A stretch of 64,000 bases of DNA from Mesorhizobium sp. LSHC420B00 (GTDB lineage Bacteria; Pseudomonadota; Alphaproteobacteria; Rhizobiales; Rhizobiaceae), in NCBI RefSeq assembly GCF_000503055.1, contig NZ_AYVY01000019.1:101925-165924 (forward strand), written 5' to 3'. A program made the position numbers and the translations under genes. Below are positions 1 to 8,084 of this stretch, in pieces; position 1 is the first letter of the stretch; each line of letters begins with the position of its first letter. Below the pieces are notes generated by a model. That model worked only from the letters and a program-made list of their open reading frames with translations, made no database searches and had not been told where the DNA came from.

Positions 1-69
1 TTTTTCAAGCAGAAGACGGCATACGACATGCCTAAGTGACTGGAGTTCAGACGTGTGCTCTTCCGATCT
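1..69 (+). other. Illumina TruSeq index adapter (non-genomic contig end)
   Basis: After five Ts, bases 6-69 match the Illumina P7/TruSeq index primer: the P7 flow-cell part, a six-base index GCCTAA at 30-35 (I recall this as index 3), then the read-2 primer ending GCTCTTCCGATCT at 69. There is one mismatch, CAT for GAT, just before the index. This is library adapter that was assembled into the contig end, not bacterial DNA. Genome sequence begins at base 70, and any open frame starting before 70 is artefactual. Seen directly in the sequence; the primer layout is established knowledge. Confidence 0.97.
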
Positions 70-240
70 CACGCGGTTCATGTCCTCGACCAGATCCCAA
101 GCGTGCTTGTAGGACATCTCCATGCCGCGCGCCGCGGCCGAAATCGAGCCGAAGGCAGCGATCTGTTCCAGAAGCTCGATCTTGCCCGGCCCGATGCGGC
201 CATCTGGATCGAGATTTATCCGCAAGCTCAGCGACGGCAT
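70..240 (-). CDS. modE: ModE-type molybdenum-responsive regulator, N-terminal fragment
   Basis: Only 57 codons remain because the contig (and adapter) cuts the gene at base 70. The translation begins MPSLSLRINLDPDGRIGPGK and continues with a LysR/ModE-like winged helix-turn-helix (ELLEQIAAFGSISAAARGM, then SYKHAWDLVEDMN), which is the ModE DNA-binding domain signature. The molybdate-binding part, if any, lies off the contig; many rhizobial ModE proteins are HTH-only and short. It follows modABC on the same strand after an 81-bp gap that holds a dyad resembling a ModE box. ModE normally represses modABC when molybdate is plentiful. Too short for the usual ORF cut-offs. Confidence 0.8.
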
Positions 241-285
241 TTGCTCCTCCGCGGTCACGCCATTCTACAAGTTCTCCAGCGATAC

Positions 286-308
286 CGCTATTCCAACACG
301 ATATAGCG
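286..308. promoter_or_regulatory. dyad resembling a ModE box between modC and modE
   Basis: CGCTAT (286-291) and ATAGCG (303-308) form a perfect 6-bp inverted repeat around an 11-base centre, with the right arm preceded by AT (ATATAGCG). ModE operators have CGnTATAT/ATATAnCG arms, so this could autoregulate modE. The spacing is one base shorter than in the dyad upstream of modA, which lowers confidence. Confidence 0.45.
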
Positions 309-321
309 AATCATCGGCCGT

Positions 322-1434
322 TCACCCATCCGCCTCGGCGGGGAGGCCGGCGCCGGTATTTGCCCGGTCGAAGCTCACCGTCTTGACCACCGCGAAGACC
401 TTTCGACCAAGCTGGAGCCCTAGCGTCTGCCGCGACTGTTCAGTGATGCGGGCAAGCACGGTTGCGCCATTGCAGTCGATGCCGATCTCGACCGTAGGCC
501 CTTCGCCCGGCTTTATCGCCATGATCGCGCCCGGGAATATGTTGAGCGCGCTGAGGCCAACCGGCTGCTCGGTGGCGATCATCACGTCGCGGGCGCGGAT
601 GCGGACGCGCACCGGCGCACCGACCGGCGTTGCCAGAAGCGGCACACGGATCTCGCCCGCCGCCGAGCCAAGCACGGTCATGCCAAACGCCTCGTCGTGG
701 CGCAGAACCGCGGTATCCAGCACGGCACCGCCCTCGCCGCGCTCTTCGGCCGGCAATAGATCCAGACGCTGCATGATCACTCCGGTTGGACCGGAAGCAG
801 CGACCTTGCCCTGCATCAGTACCACGACGTCGCTCGCCAACCGCGCCACTTCGGCGATCGAGTGGCTGACATAGACGATCGGGATTTTCGTCTCGTCGCG
901 CAGCCGCTCGATATAAGGCAAGATCTCGGCCTTGCGCGCCTCGTCGAGCGACGCCAGCGGCTCGTCCATCAGCAGCAATTTCGGACTGGCAAGCAGCGCC
1001 CTGCCGATTGCCACGCGCTGCTTCTCGCCACCGGAGAGTTTTGCCGGCCGCCGGTCGAGCAAATGGCCGATCCCGAGCAGTTCGACCACGCCATTGATAT
1101 CCGCGTAGCGCTCAGCAGCCGGCGTGAACCAGCGGCCATAGCGCAGATTGCTCGCCACGCTCATATGCGGAAACAGCCGCGCGTCCTGGAACACCATGCC
1201 GATCCGCCGCTTGTGCTTCGGCATGAACAAGCCGGCATCGCTATCGACCAGCACACGGCCGTCGGCCGCGATACGGCCTTTGTCGGGGCGGATCAGCCCG
1301 GCAATCAGGTTGATCAGCGTCGTCTTTCCGGAGCCGGAAGGCCCGAACAGCGCAGTCAGCCGCCCGGCGCTTTCGAAGCGGGCATTGACGGCGAAATCGC
1401 CAAGCCGGTGGCTGATGTCGACCTGAACCGTCAT
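322..1434 (-). CDS. modC: molybdate ABC transporter ATP-binding protein
   Basis: 370 residues; ATPase of the molybdate importer ModABC on the cytoplasmic face. Walker A GPSGSGKTT lies at residues 31-39, the ABC signature LSGGEKQR near 130, followed by Walker B LLLMDEPLASLD. The C-terminal part (roughly 290-355) carries the TOBE/Mop-type molybdate domain (RVRIRARDVMIATEQPVGLS). The start is the ATG that overlaps the modB stop by four bases (ATGA), which implies translational coupling; a longer open frame upstream of it is out of frame with modB and is ignored. Last gene of modABC, followed by modE. Confidence 0.96.
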   Translation of the reverse strand: MTVQVDISHRLGDFAVNARFESAGRLTALFGPSGSGKTTLINLIAGLIRPDKGRIAADGRVLVDSDAGLFMPKHKRRIGMVFQDARLFPHMSVASNLRYGRWFTPAAERYADINGVVELLGIGHLLDRRPAKLSGGEKQRVAIGRALLASPKLLLMDEPLASLDEARKAEILPYIERLRDETKIPIVYVSHSIAEVARLASDVVVLMQGKVAASGPTGVIMQRLDLLPAEERGEGGAVLDTAVLRHDEAFGMTVLGSAAGEIRVPLLATPVGAPVRVRIRARDVMIATEQPVGLSALNIFPGAIMAIKPGEGPTVEIGIDCNGATVLARITEQSRQTLGLQLGRKVFAVVKTVSFDRANTGAGLPAEADG

Positions 1435-2135
1435 TCGATGTCCATCCGCCGGCCGACGCGTCGCGCCAGCACTTCCGAGGCGACCAGTGCCGCCATCGAG
1501 ATGACGATCGAGATCAGCGTCAGCCTGAGCGCGCCGGCGTCGCCGCCGGGAACCTGCGTGAAAGTGTAGATCGCCGACGGCAGCGTCTGCGTCTCGTTCG
1601 GAATGTTGGAGACGAAGGTGATCGTCGCGCCGAATTCGCCCATCGCCTTGGCGAAGGAGAGGATCGCACCGGCGATCAGGCCGGGCAGGATCAGCGGCAG
1701 CGTGATCGTGCCGAACACCCATAATGGATTGGCGCCGAGCGTGCCGGCGGCCGCCTCGATTTTGCGGTCGACCGCTTCGATCGACAGCCGGATCGCCCGC
1801 ACCATCAGCGGAAAACCCATCACGCCGCAGGCGAGCGCGGCGCCGGTCCAGCGAAAGGAAAAAACGATGCCGATATGTTCGGCCAGGAAAGCTCCGGCCG
1901 GACCGCGCTTGCCGAAAGTCAAAAGCAGCAAATAGCCGGTCACCACCGGCGGGAGGATCAGCGGCAGATGCACCAGCCCGTTGAGCAGCGTCTTGCCCCA
2001 GAACTGGCCGCGGGCGAGCACAAGAGCGATCGCTACGCCCGGCGGCAGGCTGGCAATCATCGCCACGGTCGCCACCTTGATGGACAGTCGGACCGCATTC
2101 CATTCGTCGGGAGCGAGATCCAGCAGCCAGCTCAT
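1431..2135 (-). CDS. modB: molybdate ABC transporter permease
   Basis: 234 residues with about five hydrophobic segments, the normal size for ModB. The cytoplasmic EAA loop is visible as EAAAGTLGANPLWVFGTITLPL, where the ATPase ModC docks. It contains the ModB-typical stretch FGATITFVSNIPNETQTLPSAIYTF. Starts 15 bases after modA ends and overlaps modC by four bases, so modABC is one transcription unit on the minus strand. Confidence 0.96.
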   Translation of the reverse strand: MSWLLDLAPDEWNAVRLSIKVATVAMIASLPPGVAIALVLARGQFWGKTLLNGLVHLPLILPPVVTGYLLLLTFGKRGPAGAFLAEHIGIVFSFRWTGAALACGVMGFPLMVRAIRLSIEAVDRKIEAAAGTLGANPLWVFGTITLPLILPGLIAGAILSFAKAMGEFGATITFVSNIPNETQTLPSAIYTFTQVPGGDAGALRLTLISIVISMAALVASEVLARRVGRRMDIE

Positions 2136-2150
2136 GCTCAGGGCCGTTCG

Positions 2151-2942
2151 TCAGTTGCTCGGCGCAAGCACGGTAAAACCTTGCGCCTTGAAGAGTTCGC
2201 CAGCCTTGGCGGATTGCAGGCATTTCAGGAATGCCGGGGTATCCTTGCCCTTCGAATCCGCAAGCTGGGCAACCGGATAGATGATCGGCGGATGTGTATT
2301 GTCGGGGAAAGTGCCGACCACCTTCACGCCAGGCTCGGCATGCGCGTCGGTGGCATAGACGATGCCGAGTGCTGCCTCGCCGGTCGACACCAGCTTTAGG
2401 GCGGCGCGCACATTCTCGGCCTGCGCCACGTTGCCTTCGACGGAAGACCAGACACCGAGCGATTCGAGCGCCGCCTTGCCGTATTTGCCTGCCGGCACCG
2501 CCTTGAAATCGCCCATGGCAAGTTTGCCGTCACCCACGAGCCCGGCAAGATCGAAACCCTTTTCAATCCTGGTTTCAACCTTGGAATCCTGCGGCGCGAT
2601 CAGCACGATCTGGTTGCCGAGCAATTTCACTTCGGTGTCGGGCTTGGTCAGCTCCTTGTCGGAAAGATATTTCATCCAGTCGAGATCGGCCGAGATGAAC
2701 ACGTCCGCCGGCGCGCCGCTTTCAATCTGCTTGGCCAGCGCCGAGCTCGCCGCGTAGGAAATGGTTGCCGCCTCGCCGACACTGGCCTCGCAGGCCTTGT
2801 TGACGGCATCGAGCCCGTCCTTCAGGCTCGCCGCGGCAAACACGACCACCTTGTCATCGGCATGGGCCGCCGGCACCGCGGCCATCAGCATGGCAGCGAG
2901 ACCCGCGATGGCAATCGTCGTCGAACCTTTGCGCGCCAGCAT
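2151..2942 (-). CDS. modA: periplasmic molybdate-binding protein
   Basis: 263 residues. The chosen start gives a clear Sec signal peptide (MLARKGSTTIAIAGLAAML, cleavage after AHA) and has a GAGGAGA ribosome site eight bases upstream; a longer frame to 3032 lacks these. The mature protein begins DDKVVVFAAASLKDGLDAV, the conserved ModA oxyanion-binding N-terminus, and continues with SYAASSALAKQIESGAPADVF and DLDWM. It delivers molybdate to ModBC. First gene of the operon, preceded by a ModE-like box. Confidence 0.96.
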   Translation of the reverse strand: MLARKGSTTIAIAGLAAMLMAAVPAAHADDKVVVFAAASLKDGLDAVNKACEASVGEAATISYAASSALAKQIESGAPADVFISADLDWMKYLSDKELTKPDTEVKLLGNQIVLIAPQDSKVETRIEKGFDLAGLVGDGKLAMGDFKAVPAGKYGKAALESLGVWSSVEGNVAQAENVRAALKLVSTGEAALGIVYATDAHAEPGVKVVGTFPDNTHPPIIYPVAQLADSKGKDTPAFLKCLQSAKAGELFKAQGFTVLAPSN

Positions 2943-2979
2943 GAACTCTCCTCGTCTCGGATCGCCCGAAGCCGTCCAT

Positions 2980-3003
2980 CGATATATCCATGTGAACATA
3001 ACA
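2980..3003. promoter_or_regulatory. ModE-box-like operator upstream of modA
   Basis: CGATATAT (2980-2987), eight bases, then ACATAACA (2996-3003). The arms fit the ModE consensus CGnTATAT/ATATAnCG with two mismatches in the right arm and the usual 8-base spacer. It lies 38 bp upstream of the modA start, where a repressor would block the promoter. Seen directly; function inferred from the family. Confidence 0.65.
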
Positions 3004-3215
3004 AGGAAAGGCTCTTTACCAGGCGACGGCATTCTGAGCTGCGGTTTTCTCCGCCTGCGATAACCTCCTTAGATACAGCGGTATCGAGGTCGAAGAAAAT
3101 ATCGCATGGAATCTGTTGCGCGCACCACAGACGTCGGTCGATCAAGATGGATGCTGACAACGTCCGAGGGCGTAGCCGCAGTAGGCAATTTCGATATGCA
3201 CAGTCAGGTAGGGTG

Positions 3216-4010
3216 CTAAACCGCGATCGGCGCCTTGATCGTCGCGTCGGCGAAATAGTTGTCGAGCCGGAAATCCTCGAAGCCGAAGGCAAAGAGATCC
3301 TTCACCTCGGGATTGATCCATAGCGTCGGCAACGCCTTGGGCGTACGCCGCAATTGTTCGCGCGCCTGCTCGAAATGGTTCGAGTAAAGATGCGCGTCGC
3401 CGAGCGTGTGGATGAAATCGCCGGGTTTCAATCCGGTCACCTGCGCCACCATCAGCGTCAGCAACGCATAGGAAGCGATGTTGAAGGGCACACCGAGAAA
3501 GATGTCGGCGGAGCGCTGATAGAGCTGGCAGGAAAGCTTGCCTTCCGAAACATAGAACTGGAATAGGCAGTGGCAGGGCGGCAACGCCATGGCCTCTACC
3601 TCGGCAGGGTTCCACGCCGAAACGATCAGCCGCCGCGAGTTAGGATTTTTGCGTATCTCCTTCAGAAGATTCGCAATCTGGTCGATGGCGCCGCCATGAC
3701 CGTCCGGCCACGAACGCCATTGCTTGCCATAGACCGGGCCGAGATCGCCATTCTCGTCGGCCCACTCATCCCAGATCGAGACGCCGTGATCGTTGAGATA
3801 TTTGATGTTGGTGTCGCCGGCCAGGAACCACAAAAGCTCATGGATGATCGACTTGAGGTGCAGCTTCTTGGTGGTGGTGACCGGAAAGCCGCGGGCCAGG
3901 TCGAAGCGCATCTGGTAGCCGAATATCGAGCGTGTTCCGGTGCCGGTACGGTCGCCGCGATCTGCGCCGTTTTCCAGCACATGCTTCAGAAGGTCGAGAT
4001 AGTGGCGCAT
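3216..4010 (-). CDS. thyA: thymidylate synthase
   Basis: 264 residues, the same length as E. coli ThyA, and collinear with it throughout. It converts dUMP and methylene-THF to dTMP and DHF. Visible landmarks are DRTGTGT near residue 21, the catalytic cysteine in LPPCHC (Cys146 by collinearity), [23 protein letters not shown], and the C-terminal KAPIAV. It stands alone here with no dihydrofolate reductase gene following. The intergenic 3004-3215 holds nothing I recognise. Confidence 0.98.
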   Translation of the reverse strand: MRHYLDLLKHVLENGADRGDRTGTGTRSIFGYQMRFDLARGFPVTTTKKLHLKSIIHELLWFLAGDTNIKYLNDHGVSIWDEWADENGDLGPVYGKQWRSWPDGHGGAIDQIANLLKEIRKNPNSRRLIVSAWNPAEVEAMALPPCHCLFQFYVSEGKLSCQLYQRSADIFLGVPFNIASYALLTLMVAQVTGLKPGDFIHTLGDAHLYSNHFEQAREQLRRTPKALPTLWINPEVKDLFAFGFEDFRLDNYFADATIKAPIAV

Positions 4011-4123
4011 CGGCTCCGGTCCGATTCGGGTTGTCAGCCATCATAGCCGAATGACCGTCGGCCGAACACAGCAAAGCGAGACAATTCCAGCAGAAGCCTC
4101 GCCAGCATCAGCGGCGAGTTTGT

Positions 4124-4435
4124 TCAGAGCGAGCCGAGCATGCCCAGATCCTTGGCGACAAGATAATAGAACGTCACCCGGCTCTTGCTGTTGTCGGCCG
4201 CCATCGCCTTGCAGGTCTTTTCGATAGCCGCATCCGCCTTGGCGCCGTCGGTGACACCGAGCTTGCCAGCGACCCAGCTGTTCCTGACGCGCTTCAGTTC
4301 CTCCGGGTCGGTGCAGGACACCAGCGAGGAATCGCGGTTCCTGAGCGCGATGCCCAGATGCTTGACGATCTTGGCGACCGCGTCGGCATCCGCCGCCGCA
4401 TCATATTTTTTTACGTCTGCGAGATAATCGGCCAT
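4124..4435 (-). CDS. DUF2853 family protein
   Basis: 103 residues beginning MADYLADVKKYDA; start chosen because GAGGGGAAA lies just upstream, eight codons inside a longer frame. The sequence (HLGIALRNRDSSLVSCTDPEELKRVRNSW, then MAADNSKSRVTFYYLVAKDLG) matches what I know of DUF2853, a small helical family of unknown function common in alphaproteobacteria. No signal peptide or membrane segment. Monocistronic as far as can be seen. Confidence 0.85.
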   Translation of the reverse strand: MADYLADVKKYDAAADADAVAKIVKHLGIALRNRDSSLVSCTDPEELKRVRNSWVAGKLGVTDGAKADAAIEKTCKAMAADNSKSRVTFYYLVAKDLGMLGSL

Positions 4436-4636
4436 CGAATTTCCCCTCGTCGGCGCCACGGGATCCGGTCGATGAGGATTGTGGCGCGCTGCCGCAACTG
4501 TGCGCTGGGTCTCCTAACCGCCACAAAGCTTCGGTTGAGACCGGCTGCAAGTCAACCCCTTGATGATCCACTTTGACACGGACGAAAGTGGCATTCCGGC
4601 CTTTCATTTTCCACCGCCAGTCCCTATATTCGCCTC

Positions 4637-4952
4637 GTCGGCTGGACCGACTATGGTGATAAACAGGCGATGAAATAAGCCGTTCGGACCCGGGGGCGGT
4701 ACCCGGCGCCTCCACCAAAAACCGCTGCTCAAGAGCGGCTTTTGCTGGGGGCGAAATAGGATCGACGAAGGTGTAAAGATCGTACTTTTGCCCGGCATTG
4801 TACCACCGTTATCGGGCTAAACTTATAGTTGCCAACGACAACTATGCGGAAGCACGTCTCGCCGCGTAAGCGGTGCGATAGCTTCAATTCAAGCCCTAGT
4901 GGTTCGCACTTCTAGGCGGGGTTCGGAGGTACCTGGCAACAGAAACCTCCAT
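4637..4952 (+). ncRNA. ssrA: two-piece (permuted) tmRNA
   Basis: Alphaproteobacterial circularly permuted ssrA. The acceptor piece comes first and ends CGCCTCCACCA at 4717. A processed spacer with hairpin ACCGCT...AGCGGC follows, then the coding piece begins GGGGGCGAAATAGG at 4747. Its first seven bases pair with the CGCCTCC of the acceptor end (one G-U pair), rebuilding the tRNA-like acceptor stem. The tag frame at 4831-4869 reads ANDNYAEARLAA then TAA, the expected degradation tag ending LAA for ClpXP. A TATATT box at 4625-4630 suggests a start near 4637; exact ends are estimates. It rescues stalled ribosomes with SmpB. sspB, which delivers tagged proteins to ClpXP, lies at 11.2 kb. Confidence 0.93.
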
Positions 4953-4964
4953 TTCTTCTTTTTT
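4925..4964 (+). terminator. hairpin plus T-run at the ssrA 3' end
   Basis: GGAGGT (4925-4930) and ACCTCC (4945-4950) form a stem around CTGGCAACAGAA, followed by a T-rich run to 4964. The stem may be part of the mature coding RNA as well as the transcription stop. Confidence 0.6.
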
Positions 4965-5035
4965 GATATGTGCAGCTGCAGGCCTCGCCGGCTGGGCTTT
5001 TTATGCGCCCTGATACGCTCAAGACGCCGCGGCGT

Positions 5036-6832
5036 TTATACCAGCCCCTGGCTGACCGCGTCGATCGCACCGGCGAATGTTTCACCAGTAGCCTCATCGG
5101 GCAACAGCATCTCATTGTGCCCTCTGCCCGTCCGGATCATCGGAAAACAATTGGCGAGCTTGGCAACACGACAGTCGAGGAGCACCGGCCGGTCCACGTC
5201 GATCATTTCCTGTATCGCATCGTCAAGGTCGGCTGGTTTGTCACAGCGCAGGCCGACCGCTCCGAACGCCTCGGCCAATTTGACAAAATCGGGCAAGGCC
5301 TCGGAATAGGAATGCGCGAGGCGGTTGCCATGAAGGATTTGCTGCCACTGGCGAACCATGCCCATATATCCGTTGTTCAGGATGAATATCTTGATCGGCG
5401 CGTCGTACTGGACTGCCGTCGACAGCTCTTTCATGGTCATCTGAACCGACGCGTCGCCGGCGATATCGATGACGAGGCTGTCCGGATGAGCGATCTGCAC
5501 GCCGAGCGCCGCCGGCAGGCCGTAACCCATCGTCCCCAGGCCGCCCGAACTCATCCAGCGGTTCGGCTTTTCGAAGCCGTAGAATTGGGCCGCCCACATC
5601 TGATGCTGGCCGACTTCAGTGGTGATGTATGTGTCGCGATCCTTCGTCAGCTCGTAAAGGCGCTGCACCGCATATTGCGGCATGATCACGTCGTTGTTCA
5701 TCTCATAGGAGAACGAATTGCATGCGCGCCAGGCGGCGATCTTTCTCCACCAGTCCTGAAGGCGGCTTCCATCCGGTTTCTGAGATAATGCGCGCCATAG
5801 ACGAACCATGTCCCCCAGAACATTGCCGACATCGCCTTGTATGCCGATATCGGCGTGGACGTTCTTGTTGATCGAGGACGGATCTATATCGATATGTATC
5901 TTCCTGGAGTTGGGCGAAAAAGCATCCACACGCGAGGTCACGCGGTCATCGAAGCGCGCGCCGATACAGATCATGACGTCGCAATCGTGCATCGCCATGT
6001 TCGCCTCATAGGAACCATGCAGACCGACCATCTTGAGCCAGTTCTTGCCGGAGGCGGGGTAAGCTCCAAGGCCCATAAGCGTCGAGGTGACCGGAAAGTC
6101 GGTCAGTTGAACCAGCTCCCGGAGCAATGTCGATGCTTCCGGGCCGGAATTGACGATGCCGCCGCCGGCATAAATAACGGGACGGCTGGCATTGGCCATC
6201 AGCGCTATCGCCTGGCCGATCTTGTTGATGTCGCCCTGCAGCTTCGGTTGATAATTTTTCAGCGCAGCAACGTCCGAAGGCGGCGTGTACATGCCGGACG
6301 CAAACAGAACGTCCTTTGGCATGTCGACGAGAACCGGCCCCGGTCGCCCTGACTGGGCGATGTGGAACGCCCTATGGATCGCTGACGCCAGGTCATTGAC
6401 GTCTTTGACCAAAGAGTTGTGCTTGGTGCAGGATCGCGTGATGCCAATCGTGTCACATTCCTGAAAGGCATCGGAGCCGATCAATGTTGTCGGCACTTGT
6501 CCGGACAGACAGACAATCGGCACTGAATCCATCAGCGCGTCCTGCAGGGGCGTCACGGCATTCGTCGTGCCTGGGCCTGACGTGACCAGCATCACGCCGA
6601 CCTTGCCCGTGGACCGGGCGTAACCCTCGGCGGCATGGCCGGCGCCCTGTTCATGGCGCACGAGGATATGCTTGATGTCGTCCTGCTGGAATATCTCGTC
6701 ATAGATCGGCAAAATAGCCGCGCCGGGATAGCCGAAAATATGCTCCACACCATTGTCTTTGAGTGCGCGGAGAACGATCTCCGCTCCTGTCATGCGGTTG
6801 CTCGTATCCTGAATGGAATTATCGCTTGTCAT
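5036..6832 (-). CDS. ilvB: acetolactate synthase large subunit (orphan copy)
   Basis: 598 residues, ThDP-dependent. Catalytic glutamate lies in [15 protein letters not shown], followed by [16 protein letters not shown]; the ThDP/Mg motif is [12 protein letters not shown]; the C-terminus holds [11 protein letters not shown], typical of acetohydroxyacid synthases rather than other ThDP decarboxylases. It joins two pyruvates, or pyruvate and 2-oxobutyrate, for valine, leucine and isoleucine. No small regulatory subunit (ilvH) follows; ssrA lies just beyond on the other strand, so the partner must be elsewhere. Start [16 protein letters not shown] is preferred over an upstream in-frame codon. A leader peptide and attenuator precede it. 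The sequence is visibly less GC-rich than neighbouring genes. Confidence 0.9.
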   Translation of the reverse strand: MTSDNSIQDTSNRMTGAEIVLRALKDNGVEHIFGYPGAAILPIYDEIFQQDDIKHILVRHEQGAGHAAEGYARSTGKVGVMLVTSGPGTTNAVTPLQDALMDSVPIVCLSGQVPTTLIGSDAFQECDTIGITRSCTKHNSLVKDVNDLASAIHRAFHIAQSGRPGPVLVDMPKDVLFASGMYTPPSDVAALKNYQPKLQGDINKIGQAIALMANASRPVIYAGGGIVNSGPEASTLLRELVQLTDFPVTSTLMGLGAYPASGKNWLKMVGLHGSYEANMAMHDCDVMICIGARFDDRVTSRVDAFSPNSRKIHIDIDPSSINKNVHADIGIQGDVGNVLGDMVRLWRALSQKPDGSRLQDWWRKIAAWRACNSFSYEMNNDVIMPQYAVQRLYELTKDRDTYITTEVGQHQMWAAQFYGFEKPNRWMSSGGLGTMGYGLPAALGVQIAHPDSLVIDIAGDASVQMTMKELSTAVQYDAPIKIFILNNGYMGMVRQWQQILHGNRLAHSYSEALPDFVKLAEAFGAVGLRCDKPADLDDAIQEMIDVDRPVLLDCRVAKLANCFPMIRTGRGHNEMLLPDEATGETFAGAIDAVSQGLV

Positions 6833-6908
6833 GGTTCTGTCCCGTAGCGTGATGAGGATGGGTTGACGGGGCATCGCCGAAATCGGGCGTAAGAAGAATT
6901 TCGGGCAT

Positions 6909-6930
6909 AAAAAAGGCCCCGTCGGGAGCC
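6909..6930 (-). terminator. intrinsic terminator/attenuator upstream of ilvB
   Basis: On the minus strand GGCTCC, loop CGAC, GGGGCC (one G-U pair), then six Ts (6914-6909), 76 bp before the ilvB start. Just upstream lies a nested hairpin: GGATGGT/ACCATCC (6959-6975) inside arms GCGCACG/CGTGCGC (6939-6945 with 6980-6986), overlapping the leader peptide stop codon. This is the layout of an amino-acid attenuator. Confidence 0.75.
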
Positions 6931-6964
6931 TGTTTGTCGCGCACGAGTGGCTGTCGCCGGATGG

Positions 6965-7021
6965 TTACACCATCCTGCCCGTGCGCTTTCCTACCACTGC
7001 AAGAACCATTGCGATCTTCAT
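6965..7021 (-). CDS. branched-chain leader peptide for ilvB attenuation
   Basis: An 18-codon frame, MKIAMVLAVVGKRTGRMV, ending TAA. It has four Val, one Leu and one Ile, and lies between the probable promoter region and the terminator hairpin upstream of ilvB. Ribosome stalling at Val/Leu/Ile codons when charged tRNA is scarce would change folding of the downstream hairpins and let transcription reach ilvB. The ribosome site is weak. The composition and position are seen; the mechanism is inferred from known ilv leaders. Confidence 0.7.
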   Translation of the reverse strand: MKIAMVLAVVGKRTGRMV

Positions 7022-7235
7022 GATGATCGCTGCTACACAGAAAATCGCGCATCGTCAACGTCTCAGGCTGAGGCGTCTCAGGCTGAGGCGAAAACCCAAG
7101 GGCTTTCCATCATCGGAACCTCCGATGGCAGCATTCGTATCTTCCCGTTTCCCTTCTCCCCTGCCTTTGTCGAACAAGGCTTCAGTTTCTCGCCGCGTGT
7201 CGGTCACGCCCCGCGAGCTACCTGATGGAGATAAG

Positions 7236-7976
7236 ATGAACCAGGAAACCACGCCAAAACCCGAACGCATCCTGATCGTTGGCGGCAGTTCCGGCATGGG
7301 GCTGTCGCTTGCCGAACAGCAGCTTGCTGCCGGCGCCGAGGTTACGATCGTCGGCCGCTCCGAGGACCGGTTGTCGGCCGCACGGCAGCACTTGCCTCAC
7401 CCGGAAAGGCTGAGGACGATCGCAGCCGACGTCACAAGCGAGGACGAGGTCCAGCGCCTGTTCGAGGACGTCGGTACGCTCGACCACATCGTCTCGACCG
7501 CCGCCGACATCATCGGCGTCTATGTGTTGCTTCCCGAGATGGACGTCTCGATAGCGCGGAAAGTGATGGATTCCAAAATCGTCGGGCCGCTTCTTCTCGC
7601 CAAACACGGCGCGCCTCGTCTGACGCCCAGGGGGTCGATCACGCTGACCTCGGGCATCGCCGCCTATCGTCCGGCGGCGAAAGGCTCGGTGGTGGCAGCC
7701 GTTAATGGGGCCCTTGGCTCACTCGCCTACGCGCTTGCCGTCGAACTGGCGCCGATCCGCGTCAATGTCGTCTCGCCGGGCTGGGTCGACACGCCGATTT
7801 GGGATGCCGTCGTCGGCAGCGGAAAGACGGCTGCGCTGGACGCCATGGCAAAGCGTCTGCTCGTCGGCCGGATCGGCCGGGCAGCCGACGTTGCCCAAGC
7901 TATCACGTCCCTGATGCATAACGGCTTCATCACCGGAACCGTGCTTCATGTCGATGGTGGCCAGCGATTGGTCTAG
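7236..7976 (+). CDS. SDR-fold protein lacking the catalytic YxxxK
   Basis: 246 residues from an ATG with GGAG nine bases upstream; a longer frame to 6981 runs through the ilvB leader region and is not used. The Rossmann nucleotide motif is GGSSGMG near residue 15, and the C-terminus has RVNVVSPGWVDTPIW and TGTVLHVDGGQ, so it is a classical-length short-chain dehydrogenase. Where S-x12-YxxxK should be, it reads SGIAAYRPAAKGSVVAAVNGA: the Tyr and Lys positions are both Val. A paralogue at 47503 has the same loss. Substrate unknown. It is convergent with a LysR gene. Confidence 0.85.
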   Translation: MNQETTPKPERILIVGGSSGMGLSLAEQQLAAGAEVTIVGRSEDRLSAARQHLPHPERLRTIAADVTSEDEVQRLFEDVGTLDHIVSTAADIIGVYVLLPEMDVSIARKVMDSKIVGPLLLAKHGAPRLTPRGSITLTSGIAAYRPAAKGSVVAAVNGALGSLAYALAVELAPIRVNVVSPGWVDTPIWDAVVGSGKTAALDAMAKRLLVGRIGRAADVAQAITSLMHNGFITGTVLHVDGGQRLV

Positions 7977-8084
7977 TGATGGCCAGACCTCGCGAACCAT
8001 TGCGAGGAACAGTTGCAAGACCGGCGCTTGAATGCGCCGGTGGCGCCATACCATGGTGACCGGCGTCACCGGGCTGCTTCCGAC

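Noticed and set aside
36-386. Frames beginning in the first 70 bases
   Set aside because: They start inside adapter sequence and run antisense to modE and modC.
1435-2223. Reading modC as a 633-residue protein starting at 2223
   Set aside because: The extra 260 residues lie antisense-in-frame over modB; the ModC start at 1434 overlaps the modB stop and matches the family.
5031-5045. Palindrome ACGCCGCGGCGT just after the ilvB stop as its terminator
   Set aside because: Short stem with almost no loop and no following T-run on the minus strand.
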